Assembly (NCBI RefSeq): GCF_000747525.1
Contig: NZ_CP009278.1
Coordinates: 4,092,001 to 4,156,000 of the forward strand
Direction: 5' to 3'
Source: Sphingobacterium sp. ML3W
GTDB taxonomy: Bacteria; Bacteroidota; Bacteroidia; Sphingobacteriales; Sphingobacteriaceae
Length of the DNA: 64,000 nt
The translations under genes and the position numbers were made by a program. Position 1 is the stretch's first letter, and every line of letters begins with the position of its first letter. Below, in pieces: positions 44,617-53,434 of this stretch. The notes below the pieces were generated by a model. It ran no database searches. It saw nothing but the letters and a program-made list of their open reading frames with translations, and had not been told where the DNA came from.

Positions 44617-45810
44617 ATGAAAAAAATTACTGAAAATCTTCTTTTTAAAGTAATAATTGCCATCATTTCCGGCATTGTGCTGGGGCTTTATCTGCCTGAA
44701 TCATTGGGACGCATATTGACCACCTACAACTTCCTTTTTGATCAGTTTTTAAAATTTTTGATACCCTTGATTATCGTGGGATTGATTATTCCATCTATTG
44801 CACAACTGGGCAAAACCGCCGGGAAATTATTATTGACAACAGTACTGATAGCTTATGGATCCACTTTATTTGCTGGACTTTTTTCATACACGGTCAGCAT
44901 GAGTATCTTTCCAACGCTACTCCAAAATCAAATCAATACAGATTTGGTTACTGCTACCACTAAAACCCTGACTCCTTATTTCACGATTGAATTTCCACCA
45001 CTTTTTGATGTCATGTCAGCACTGGTGCTCGCTTTCTGTATTGGTATCGGTCTCTCAAAATTGGAAAACTCAGCCTTAGAAAAGGTATTTATAGATTTTG
45101 AAAAAGTGATTAGCTTTTTAATCGAAAAAATGATCATTCCTTTGCTACCCTTTTTCATTCTCGGCATTTTCTATGATATGACGTACACAGGCAAAGTGTT
45201 CACTATACTACATGTATTCATCAAGATTATCGGCATTATCTTTATCATCCATATCCTATTATTGGTCATTCAATTTATTATTGCAGGAGTTATATCCAAA
45301 CAAAATCCGTTCAAACTATTGATAGGCATGTTACCCGCATATTTCACAGCATTGGGTACGCAATCTTCGGCAGCCACTATTCCCGTTACGCTCAATCAGG
45401 CAAAGAAATTAGGCGTGGATGAGGATATTGCCAACTTCAGTATCCCCTTATGTGCCACCATCCATCTAGCAGGCAGTACACTCAAGATCGTCGCTTGCGT
45501 ATTGGCACTTATGATGATGCAGGGTATCGCAATAGACTTTTTCCAGATGATGGGTTTCATCTGTATGCTTGGGGTTACCATGATTGCAGCGCCAGGTGTA
45601 CCCGGGGGAGCTATAATGGCAGCCATTGGTATCATAGGCAGTATGCTCGGTTTCAATGCCGAAAATCAAGCGCTTATGATTGCATTATATATCGCGATGG
45701 ACAGTTTTGGCACTGCTTGTAATGTAACAGGAGATGGCGCTATTGCCATCGTATTAAATGCTATTTTCAAGAAAAGAAAACAAGAGGAACCAGTAGAAGT
45801 TACTGCATAA
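44617..45810 (+). CDS. Dicarboxylate/amino acid:cation symporter (DAACS family)
   Basis: 397 aa inner-membrane Na+/H+ symporter of the GltP/SstT/DctA type. Eight transmembrane segments and two re-entrant loops. Signatures include LIPLIIVGLIIPSIAQLGKTAGKL, the serine-rich hairpin LGTQSSAATIPVTLNQAKKLGVDEDIANFSIPLCATIHLAGS and the C-terminal AAPGVPGGAIMAAIG followed by MDSFGTACNVTGDGAIA. Substrate probably serine, threonine, glutamate or dicarboxylate. Single gene with a strong terminator. Confidence 0.9.
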   Translation: MKKITENLLFKVIIAIISGIVLGLYLPESLGRILTTYNFLFDQFLKFLIPLIIVGLIIPSIAQLGKTAGKLLLTTVLIAYGSTLFAGLFSYTVSMSIFPTLLQNQINTDLVTATTKTLTPYFTIEFPPLFDVMSALVLAFCIGIGLSKLENSALEKVFIDFEKVISFLIEKMIIPLLPFFILGIFYDMTYTGKVFTILHVFIKIIGIIFIIHILLLVIQFIIAGVISKQNPFKLLIGMLPAYFTALGTQSSAATIPVTLNQAKKLGVDEDIANFSIPLCATIHLAGSTLKIVACVLALMMMQGIAIDFFQMMGFICMLGVTMIAAPGVPGGAIMAAIGIIGSMLGFNAENQALMIALYIAMDSFGTACNVTGDGAIAIVLNAIFKKRKQEEPVEVTA

Positions 45811-45890
45811 AAGTAAATAGAACGACTCATAAAACATCAAGGGGTCGAAAAGGGACACAATATACCACTACTCGTTCGAAATATAGAGAT

Positions 45891-45930
45891 ACAAGAAGGG
45901 CTGATTAACAATTTAATCAGCCCTTCTTGT
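45891..45930. terminator. Bidirectional terminator (symporter / DtxR-like regulator)
   Basis: Perfect 18-bp stem beginning ACAAGAAGGGCTGATTAA with a CAAT loop, between two convergent genes. Confidence 0.85.
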
Positions 45931-45969
45931 ATTTGCAACTTATTGTCATCCAAGACATATTAAAAATGT

Positions 45970-46629
45970 TTATTTCTTAATCCTTACCAATAGACTTTCA
46001 CATGCCTTATTGCTCAGCACCTCATGCCTTCCATTCGCGTAACTGATTGTAATGCTGTTATCAAAAGCCTCGATAGCATCTATCGTAATTACAGCCCCCA
46101 AAGCCAACATCCGACTTGTTAAAAACTTAAGCAACTCTTCCGAAGAATGACTAACAGCCTTAAAGACGACCACGTCACCAAGTTTACAGTCACTCAATTT
46201 ACTGTATTTCTCCGCCACCATCTTGCCCTCTGTGTCCGGTATAGGAGAGCCATGTGGATCCACAGTCGGATACCCCAATAACTTGTCCATCTTGTCGAAA
46301 AACTTAGGCGATTGTATATGTTCAATCTGTTCTGCGATATCATGTACTTCTTCCCATCCAAAACCCATCATATTGACGAGGTACATTTCAGTTAAACGAT
46401 GTTTCCGTATGATCAAAGCAGCCTCCTTTTTCCCTTTTTCCGTCAGTTTCAAAGGTTTATAACTTTCATAAACGACAAAACCTTTTTCAGAAAGGCGCTT
46501 CATCATGCTATTTACAGTAGGCATCCTGATTTCCAATTGCTTGCTCAGTTCATTCATACTTGCCTCACCTTTCACGCTGGTCAATGCAAACAGGGCTTTT
46601 AGATAATTCTCTTCTGTCTGTGAAATCAT
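45970..46629 (-). CDS. DtxR/MntR-family metal-dependent repressor
   Basis: 219 aa. N-terminal winged helix (ASMNELSKQLEIRMPTVNSMMKRLSEKGFVVYESYKPLKLTEKG), central dimerisation and metal domain (RLTEMYLVNMMGFGWEEVHDIAEQIEHIQSPKFFDKMDKLLGYP, then DPHGSPIP), and a FeoA/SH3-like C-terminal domain (about 150-218). Such repressors sense Mn2+ or Fe2+. Divergent from a ZIP transporter with a palindromic operator in between, so it most likely represses that transporter when metal is plentiful. Confidence 0.92.
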   Translation of the reverse strand: MISQTEENYLKALFALTSVKGEASMNELSKQLEIRMPTVNSMMKRLSEKGFVVYESYKPLKLTEKGKKEAALIIRKHRLTEMYLVNMMGFGWEEVHDIAEQIEHIQSPKFFDKMDKLLGYPTVDPHGSPIPDTEGKMVAEKYSKLSDCKLGDVVVFKAVSHSSEELLKFLTSRMLALGAVITIDAIEAFDNSITISYANGRHEVLSNKACESLLVRIKK

Positions 46630-46657
46630 CCTACAAAACTATGAATTATTAGCACAG

Positions 46658-46675
46658 TCTAACAATAATGTTAGA
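46658..46675. promoter_or_regulatory. Palindromic operator 1 (DtxR-like regulator)
   Basis: Perfect dyad TCTAACA-ATAA-TGTTAGA, 28 bp upstream of the regulator start. Contains the half-site CTAAC/GTTAG shared with operator 2. Confidence 0.65.
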
Positions 46676-46680
46676 AAAAA

Positions 46681-46711
46681 TTTGTTAGTCCAATCTAACT
46701 TATTACTTTTG
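46681..46711 (+). promoter_or_regulatory. zupT promoter with operator 2
   Basis: -33 TTTG at 46681-46684, exactly 19 bp, then -7 TACTTTTG at 46704-46711, the Bacteroidota consensus spacing. The dyad GTTAG-N6-CTAAC (46684-46699) fills the spacer, so repressor binding would block the promoter. Confidence 0.75.
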
Positions 46712-46814
46712 CACACATAAGTTTACAATTAGCCTCATAAAAGACCTGTATGGGAGTTTATCAATTCGGCTAATAAAACTGTACATCTTAAGAGATTAAC
46801 CTAATAACATTTAT

Positions 46815-47633
46815 ATGATTGATTCTATTATCACCTACCTAGAAAGCATTGACCCCATATTGGCCGCATTGTATGCGACTTTATTCACCTGGGCTGTAAC
46901 CGCTTTGGGAGCCTCCTTTGTATTTCTATTCAAGAAGATGAATAAAAACATCATGGATGGCATGTTGGGTTTTACAGGTGGTGTCATGGTCGCAGCAAGT
47001 GTCTGGAGTCTACTTATCCCAGCAATAAACATGAGTGAAGGTACCGGCTTTGTGCAGGTCGTGCCTGCAGTGGTGGGTTTTTTGATCGGCGCAGCATTCC
47101 TTTTTAGCATCGATAAGGTATTACCTCATCTGCACATCAATTTCAAAAAAGTCGAAGGTGTCAAGACTCCTTGGCAAAAGACAACTTTGATGATTTTAGC
47201 CATTACTCTCCACAATATTCCCGAAGGACTTGCCGTAGGAGTACTTTTTGGAAGTGTTGCTGCAGGGGTTCCAGAAGCCACAATTGCGGGCGCTGTAATT
47301 TTAGCGATAGGTATAGGTTTGCAAAATTTCCCTGAGGGTATCGCAGTAGCCATGCCTTTAAGAAGAATGGGCATGAGCAGACGCAAAAGTTTTTTCTATG
47401 GCCAAGCATCCGCTATTGTGGAACCAATTGCAGGTGTATTAGGAGCCATGGCAGTTGTTACATTTACACCGATACTACCCTATGCACTAGCATTTGCTGC
47501 TGGAGCGATGATATTCGTGGTTGTCGAAGAAGTGATTCCCGAAGCACAGCAGAACAAGAATTCAGACATTGCCACCATTGGCTTCATTGGTGGATTTATC
47601 TTAATGATGACGCTAGATGTAGCACTAGGTTAA
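46815..47633 (+). CDS. zupT: ZIP-family metal transporter
   Basis: 272 aa inner-membrane importer of Zn2+/Mn2+/Fe2+. About eight segments; the two metal-site helices carry the signatures HNIPEGLAVGVLFGS and NFPEGIAVAMPLRRMG (H-N-x-P-E-G and N-x-P-E-G). GasB/GufA-like length. Control by the divergent DtxR-like repressor suggests manganese or iron as the physiological metal. Confidence 0.92.
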   Translation: MIDSIITYLESIDPILAALYATLFTWAVTALGASFVFLFKKMNKNIMDGMLGFTGGVMVAASVWSLLIPAINMSEGTGFVQVVPAVVGFLIGAAFLFSIDKVLPHLHINFKKVEGVKTPWQKTTLMILAITLHNIPEGLAVGVLFGSVAAGVPEATIAGAVILAIGIGLQNFPEGIAVAMPLRRMGMSRRKSFFYGQASAIVEPIAGVLGAMAVVTFTPILPYALAFAAGAMIFVVVEEVIPEAQQNKNSDIATIGFIGGFILMMTLDVALG

Positions 47634-47647
47634 GCAACAATAATAAA

Positions 47648-47682
47648 CGATATCGAAATAACCCATTGTCATTTCGATATCG
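47648..47682. terminator. Hairpin between zupT and the convergent hypothetical gene
   Basis: Perfect 12-bp stem CGATATCGAAAT/ATTTCGATATCG with an 11-nt loop; no clear T-tract. Confidence 0.6.
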
Positions 47683-47745
47683 AATATCACCCCAAGCATA
47701 AAATCTAGCGTACAGCTTTCACTTCTAGTATAAAAGTCTTGTCCT

Positions 47746-48219
47746 TTATTTCGACAACCTGTTGTCGATCCATATTTTACTATGTGTCTTCAGTACATCA
47801 GCAGGCTCTATCGTATTTAAGATAAAACCATCATCATCGAACAAATACATCGCGACATCTTCATCATCAGCAATTGTCACGACACTAAATATTGCATCTT
47901 GATCGGTATAGTTGATATCCGACCTTAAGATGCGGACATTATTTTCCTTCATCCATATACGTGCTTCCTCATTGCTATATTGCTTAATCGATTGACGGTC
48001 GATATCAAACCGCTCCGACTCCTTTATAACCTGTTCCGGAAAAAAATCATCCAAATATCTCACATAGGTGGCTTTGTCCTTATTTCTAAGGGCATAATTT
48101 CTTACGATAAGCCGCTGCGGATTATTATCAAAATCGAATGCTTTAGGGTTCTCCAAGAATCCATAATGAGCATTATAGAGATTGATTCGCGTATCTTTAT
48201 TAATGATTTCATTTTCCAT
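47746..48219 (-). CDS. Hypothetical protein
   Basis: 157 aa, acidic, soluble, no signal peptide or membrane segment. Contains repeated Asp-rich pieces (VTIADDEDVAMYLFDDDGFI) and charged helices. I recognise no family. Monocistronic, convergent with zupT. Confidence 0.6.
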   Translation of the reverse strand: MENEIINKDTRINLYNAHYGFLENPKAFDFDNNPQRLIVRNYALRNKDKATYVRYLDDFFPEQVIKESERFDIDRQSIKQYSNEEARIWMKENNVRILRSDINYTDQDAIFSVVTIADDEDVAMYLFDDDGFILNTIEPADVLKTHSKIWIDNRLSK

Positions 48220-48543
48220 ACCAATGCATTTTGAATATGGAAATAACAGTTGAGTGCGATGATTTGTTTACTTGTAATTTCATTTTCCCTGTATCATGGT
48301 TGTCCCTTACATATAAAAACTGTACCTTCGTGATTCAATTATCATATTGTGCCTCAGGCATATCATATTATGTTTAGTTCTTGGTTGATCTAAACATCCT
48401 GTAATCCGAGACTAATTGCTGTTTTGTCGACACACTTTTTCACTGTCAGTATACACTGGCGGGCAGCATCTTTTTTGAGATCAATTTTTCTTAATTAGCT
48501 CGGTTCGTCTGTATGCCGGGGCTTTAAGAAAAAGAAGGAGATT
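48220..48543 (+). promoter_or_regulatory. Long leader of the BCCT-UspA operon
   Basis: 324 bp without a gene. It holds two dyads: TGCCT-C-AGGCA (near 48347-48358) and ATGTTTAG/CTAAACAT (48370-48377 with 48390-48397). Just before the start is a Shine-Dalgarno-like AAGGAG at 48535-48540, only 3 nt from the ATG, unusual in Bacteroidota. Could be a structured 5' UTR; no known riboswitch class recognised. Confidence 0.4.
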
Positions 48544-50238
48544 ATGTCAGAAAACAAACTACCGAGTAGTAACAGATTTGGATTAGTGATCCATAAACCC
48601 GTATTTATACCCACATTGATTATCGTGGTGGTCAGTGTTGTGCTTGCCTTATTATTCCACAAAGAATCGCAGTTAATCTTTCAACAGGTTCAAGATGTCG
48701 TATCCGAAAAAGGCGGTTGGATATACACCCTTTCGGTCAATGCATTTATTGTATTTTGTCTTTATTTGGCCTTTGGAAAATACGGCAGCGTCCGCATAGG
48801 AGGGCCTGATGCCAAACCTGAGTTTAAAGTCTCCGCCTGGTTTGCCATGCTATTCAGTGCAGGGATTGGTAATGGCCTTGTACTTTTCAGTATTGCCGAC
48901 CCCGTCAGAGATTTTGTAACACCTCCCCGGCTCCCCGCCGGCACCGACCCATCAGTCATCGCACAAGAAGCTATCAATTTTTCATTCTTACATCACGGTA
49001 TTCACGGCTGGGCCATCTATTCCGTCATTGGACTCGCACTTGCTTATTTTACCTACAACCGTAAGATGCCTCTAACCATACGTTCAGCTTTCTACCCAAT
49101 CCTTGGTGACCGCATCTATGGTTGGATAGGTGACACCATTGACGTTGTTGCAGTCGTTGCTACCTTATTCGGTCTTGCCACCACCCTAGGATTTGGTGTG
49201 GGACAGATAAATGCAGGCCTCACCCATGTTTTTGGTATACCATCCAGCATCTTTATCCAATACGGTGTCATACTCGGTATTACACTCATCGCCACCCTAT
49301 CCGTAATATCTGGAGTAAATAAAGGTGTCAAATTTTTGAGTGAGCTCAATATAGGTATTGCCGTCATCCTATTCCTACTGGTATTGATTTTGGGTCCTAC
49401 CGCTTTTATATTAAAAGGATATGTTCAAAACATTGGTAGCTATCTACACAATTTTGTAGATTTGGCAACATGGTCAGGCAACTATGGCGATAGCGGTTGG
49501 CATAATAATGTCACCTTGATGTACTGGGGCTGGTGGGCTTCATGGTCGCCTTTTGTCGGGACATTTATCGCGCGAGTATCACGTGGACGTACCATTAAAC
49601 AATTTATACTAGGCGTATTGTTACTACCAGCATTAGTTACCTTTCTTTGGTTCTCGGCATTCGGAGGCACCACCATGTTAGGTCTGCTCGAAGGGGATTT
49701 TGCGTTGGTAGATGCCGTGAAAGACAATATCTCGACGGCGCTATTCGTATTTTTTGAGAAATTCCCTTTTTCCATCATCTTCAAGATACTCGGCATGTTA
49801 CTGATCTGTAGCTTTATCATTACCTCTGCCGACTCTGGTGCGTTAGTTGTCGATAGCATTACTTCTGGAGGGCAGCGCCGTACACCTGCTATGCAGCGGA
49901 TCCTATGGGCTTCGTTATCAGGTATCATTGCCGCAGCACTACTAACCGGAGGAGGCTTAGACACTTTACAAGCAGCCGTTACGATCTCAGGCTTACCCTT
50001 TGCCATCTTATTAGTTATCATGTGCGTATCGTTATTCATCGGTATACGTGAGGATTTCAATATGGATCTGCGACGTACAAAAATGAAAGAAACCGAATCC
50101 TATAAATCATCCATCGCTAAAATATTGGATGAAGAAAGACAAGCCTTACAGCTGGGTCATGAGGATGTGGAATCAACAAATGCTAAGCCGACCGGGCCTA
50201 TAGAGGTAAAAACAGACGAGAATAAATCTAGTCAATAA
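48544..50238 (+). CDS. BCCT family transporter
   Basis: 564 aa, twelve membrane segments, betaine/carnitine/choline transporter family, Na+ or H+ coupled uptake of compatible solutes. The signature of segment 8-9 is intact (MYWGWWASWSPFVGTFIARVSRGRTIKQF). The glycine-rich segment AGIGNGLVLFSIADP replaces the usual ...FWGVAEP pattern, lacking the aromatic residue often used for trimethylammonium binding, so the substrate may differ. Gene pair with a UspA protein 13 bp downstream. Confidence 0.9.
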   Translation: MSENKLPSSNRFGLVIHKPVFIPTLIIVVVSVVLALLFHKESQLIFQQVQDVVSEKGGWIYTLSVNAFIVFCLYLAFGKYGSVRIGGPDAKPEFKVSAWFAMLFSAGIGNGLVLFSIADPVRDFVTPPRLPAGTDPSVIAQEAINFSFLHHGIHGWAIYSVIGLALAYFTYNRKMPLTIRSAFYPILGDRIYGWIGDTIDVVAVVATLFGLATTLGFGVGQINAGLTHVFGIPSSIFIQYGVILGITLIATLSVISGVNKGVKFLSELNIGIAVILFLLVLILGPTAFILKGYVQNIGSYLHNFVDLATWSGNYGDSGWHNNVTLMYWGWWASWSPFVGTFIARVSRGRTIKQFILGVLLLPALVTFLWFSAFGGTTMLGLLEGDFALVDAVKDNISTALFVFFEKFPFSIIFKILGMLLICSFIITSADSGALVVDSITSGGQRRTPAMQRILWASLSGIIAAALLTGGGLDTLQAAVTISGLPFAILLVIMCVSLFIGIREDFNMDLRRTKMKETESYKSSIAKILDEERQALQLGHEDVESTNAKPTGPIEVKTDENKSSQ

Positions 50239-50251
50239 AAAATAAGACAAC

Positions 50252-51109
50252 ATGAACAAATCAATCATAGTAGCGCTAGATCTTACGGATCATGATCTCA
50301 CGCTTATCAAGTTTGCACAACAGGTCCAATCTACTTATCAGATTGCTAAAGTACATTTTGTACACAACATCAAAATATCAGAGTTGGACGAAATCCTGAG
50401 CGATATGATGGAGGATAGACAGATAGGTCCCATGATCTCAAAAAATCTTGAAAACAAAATCAAGAGTATTTTCAAAGAGTCTGACAGTTACGATTTGACC
50501 TTACTGGAAGGAGACAATACCGAGTTTGGCATCAGCGAATGGGTAAAAAAGATGAACAAACCGACCACAGCATTGTTGGGTTGGAAAACAGTGGAAAACG
50601 GCACAGGTGCCATGGCGCAAAAGCTTATCCGCATATTTCAGGGCGATGTCCTATTGATACCACGAGATACATCGTTCAAAATGCAGTCCATCCTGATTCC
50701 AACAGATTTAAGCAGCAATTTTTCAAAAGTAAAGAACAAAGTAGAAGATTTGTTGCCTACAGGCAGCCCTTTCCAAGTATCAATAATCAAATCTTTTAAT
50801 ATACCGAGCGTATTCTTTCCATTTATCGACGATCAGGAAACCAAAGTAAAAGCCGAAAAACTGATTATGGTCCAATATGAAGCTTTAAAGAAAAAATTAA
50901 AGATATCCGATACTTGGAGTTTCAAAGCCGTATATCAAAATGGAAAAAGTATTTCGGACATCATCCTACGCGAAAACAAAAACTGTAGAGCAGATATGCT
51001 TGTCATGGCTGCCAAAGGAGCCAGTACGATCGCTACTATATTTCTTGGAAGCACGACCAATGAGATCATCAATAGAGATCCCTTCCAAGTGTTATATATT
51101 GTCAAATAG
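50252..51109 (+). CDS. Universal stress protein with two Usp-like domains
   Basis: 285 aa, two UspA-type domains (about 1-140 and 145-285). The second has the ATP-binding-like pattern ADMLVMAAKGASTIATIFLGSTTNEIINRDPFQVLYI. The first, starting SIIVALDLTDHD, has lost parts of the motif. 13 bp behind the BCCT gene, so co-expressed; stress-regulated osmolyte uptake is plausible. Confidence 0.85.
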   Translation: MNKSIIVALDLTDHDLTLIKFAQQVQSTYQIAKVHFVHNIKISELDEILSDMMEDRQIGPMISKNLENKIKSIFKESDSYDLTLLEGDNTEFGISEWVKKMNKPTTALLGWKTVENGTGAMAQKLIRIFQGDVLLIPRDTSFKMQSILIPTDLSSNFSKVKNKVEDLLPTGSPFQVSIIKSFNIPSVFFPFIDDQETKVKAEKLIMVQYEALKKKLKISDTWSFKAVYQNGKSISDIILRENKNCRADMLVMAAKGASTIATIFLGSTTNEIINRDPFQVLYIVK

Positions 51110-51126
51110 TAAAATTATAAAAAAAC

Positions 51127-51153
51127 ACTCCAGCAATGCTGGGGTATTTTTTT
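51127..51153 (+). terminator. Terminator after the Usp gene
   Basis: ACTCCAGC/GCTGGGGT stem (51127-51134 with 51138-51145), AAT loop, then A and a T-run. Confidence 0.85.
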
Positions 51154-51443
51154 ATATCACATTAAGCTCTAAAAAGACCCTTCATCAATTATGCCATCAA
51201 CCAATCCGCCAACAACTCATTCTTTTGCTCCACATAAGGTTCTCCTACTCCAAGATTCGATGGCCAAGTACGAGACTCTGCTATTTTAGTACCGGCTATT
51301 TTATATTCCTTTTTTAAGTATGTGCTGATAAGCGAGCATCAACTTAGTCTGTACGTAATAGCGGTGCCCTTCCGTTGCACCTTCAAAAGGTAGGATTTCG
51401 ATTGATTCTAATGCTTTATCTGCTTGGATATATTCAGATATTA

Positions 51444-51614
51444 TTAAACCAGTGTTCGAGCCTGCTTCGCCCCTTCTTCGCAGCGGTTCTACCATTTCCC
51501 TACTCTACACCTACCTGCCTCCTACTGTATCTGTAGGGAAACGGTAGAGCAACTGTAGGTAAACAGTATACATTTCCCGAAGCCTTCCCGAATAAAGGGC
51601 GAATAAAAGGCGAA
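51444..51614. repeat. 11-bp-phased dyad array 1
   Basis: TTCG at 51455, 51466, 51477, then CTAC at 51489, 51500, 51511, 51522. Across the centre (51529): GTAG at 51533, 51544, 51555, GTAT at 51566, then CGAA at 51578, 51589, 51600, 51611. Every left block has its reverse complement at the mirror position (one mismatch at 51489/51566), with largely unpaired 6-7-nt spacers. Confidence 0.8.
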
Positions 51615-52188
51615 TATGGGATAAGTATAGGGCAATGGTGGAGTTATAAAACAAAACAGATGGAGTAAAAAAGTAGACCCACCGTTACCATCTTTTTGAA
51701 CGAAAATCGAGTCGAAAAATCTATAAAATAATTTGCCTCTATGTCCAGCAGAATCTCTTACTAATAACAGCACAAATTAAAGTCGAAAGGTAAAGCTCTG
51801 GATACTACCGTGCCCTACAGTACATAGTTTTGCTTGCATTCAACTTGGCCAGATACTGTTCCGATGTAAGCAGCAATTAAAATCGCTAATCTTGCCGCAA
51901 CAAACAAAACGCACAATACGATTATTCCTAATAAGCACACCTGTTCCTCACGTCAAGTTTAAGCTACTTTTTAAGGAGGCTGAGCAATCATCATGCTCAA
52001 TGTGGGTAAATACTTGATGTGAAAAAACAAGCGCCCGTAAGAGATTGTGTAAGGTAACCGCAGTGGCATCCAATACCGAATTATTTACCATCCCATAAAG
52101 CAGCAACCCGAATGTACTAATCTCTGTACCTCTCCAGTAGCTTTTTAGTACACTCCTCGTGAATTAACAATACATTGTTAATAAAGGA

Positions 52189-52359
52189 TTCGTACTTGCT
52201 TCTAACCTGCTTCGGACCTCGCCCATCCTTTGCACACCGCTGGCACATCTCCTGACCAACGGCTACCCAGTAAAAGGTAATTGGAAGGTAATTAAACGGT
52301 AAATTGGAGCTAGTATAAGTTCCGAAGCTGGTACGAATACAGTACGAAGCTGACCCGAA
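52189..52359. repeat. 11-bp-phased dyad array 2
   Basis: TTCG 52189, TTCT 52200, TTCG 52211 mirror CGAA 52356, 52345, 52334 about centre 52274. Inside, GTAA at 52277, 52288, 52299 and CGAA at 52323 keep the 11-bp step without good mirror partners. Confidence 0.7.
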
Positions 52360-52424
52360 TGTGGCAACAACTTATTCACTAACTCCAGAAGAAAAGCAGA
52401 ATATCTTTCTTCCTCTGCTATTTG

Positions 52425-52606
52425 TTCAAACTCTGCTCGAGTATTCTTCGACACTTGTTCGACTGCTGTTCGACACTTGTTCGAGACCGCTTCGACACTT
52501 GTTCGGGTGTTGTTCGACTCCGCTTCGACTGGGCTTCGGGAAATTGCCGAACAGCAGTCGAAGAACTACCAAAGGAATGGCGTCCCAATCTCGATTGAGG
52601 TACAAA
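52425..52606. repeat. 11-bp-phased dyad array 3
   Basis: Nine consecutive exact TTCG at 52447, 52458, 52469, 52480, 52491, 52502, 52513, 52524, 52535 (degenerate forms at 52425 and 52436). CGAA follows at 52548 and 52559 mirrored about 52543, then decaying forms at 52570, 52592 and 52603. The centre forms a real hairpin: CTTCGACTG/CAGTCGAAG around TTCGG/CCGAA. Confidence 0.8.
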
Positions 52607-53434
52607 GCTGTCCCTAATGTTCTTCGGACTATCATCAATGACTTATTCTTCTGAAGTAATTCCTTTTTTATGTCCCTAAATTTTTATTCAAAAGGTAACT
52701 AGGCTCTATTTTTATTGAGTATGTCGTAAGAGAGCTTTGTGTAAAATTACGTGGTCAAGAATATCTCGTCATCACAACTTTATACCAAGCTTGGTGATAG
52801 GTTAAGATGTAAAATGGTTTTATGAAAAGGTGTTTATTATAGATAGCATTGCAGATACTTGTCTCTAAGAGAGGAGCTATTATGTAAGAAAAACGATTAC
52901 TGCAATTAGAATTGGCTTTAGGTATTAAGGTCCATATAGGTTTCTATTTTCACAAACTAATTACTTATCCCAGATAAAAAGCAACCTTATTAACATATAA
53001 TAGTGACCTCCCGCAAACTGTATCTAGCAAAAGCAATAAGGTGTTCCTACTAAAGCGTCGATATCTTAAGATCAAGGGGCAATTATTGCAACAACTAAGC
53101 ATGCTAACTGTTATGAATCGAAGTTTTCACCATTCCATGAATCCGTAAGTATGAGAAATTCTCCACCTACATTTTCAATCATTTCTTTAGCATTCGATTC
53201 TTGACCACACATTATCAAAAAACACATTTACGTTATTACATTCGTTTTTTTAGGGCGTGATTTGTTTTTGATTAAGAATGTATTTACCTTCCCTTCTGGT
53301 CGGATTACGGCCTTGTTAATCAACTATATCAATTTCATATCATTCAATGTTCACAAAATATTGGAAGTAAACATCCACAATGCAATTGTGTAATTTATAT
53401 CAACTATTATATTAAATACCTAATTTATAAAAGA

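Larger units (their letters stand above)
51154..53434. other. 2.3-kb gene-poor region with 11-bp-phased arrays
   Basis: No convincing gene. Short open frames on both strands are scattered and lack motifs. The region carries three phased arrays (separate entries) with about 470 bp between the first two. From 52640 to 53434 I see AT-rich sequence without further structure, holding the promoter of the TPR lipoprotein. Confidence 0.6.

Noticed and set aside
51301..51495. Minus-strand 64-codon ORF ending in the first array
   Set aside because: Its start lies inside the phased array and I see no domain; possibly a fragment of a decayed gene, but not supportable.
51957..52145. Minus-strand open stretch between arrays 1 and 2
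   Set aside because: Open for about 60 codons with a protein-like look, but no start codon context and an in-frame stop upstream; could be a remnant, not called.
51444..52606. CRISPR array
   Set aside because: Repeats are only four conserved bases at 11-bp spacing with mirror symmetry; no 25-40-bp repeats or spacers and no cas genes.
52426..52638. Minus-strand 70-codon ORF over array 3
   Set aside because: Its 11-residue repeat is the by-product of the 11-bp DNA phasing, not evidence of a gene.
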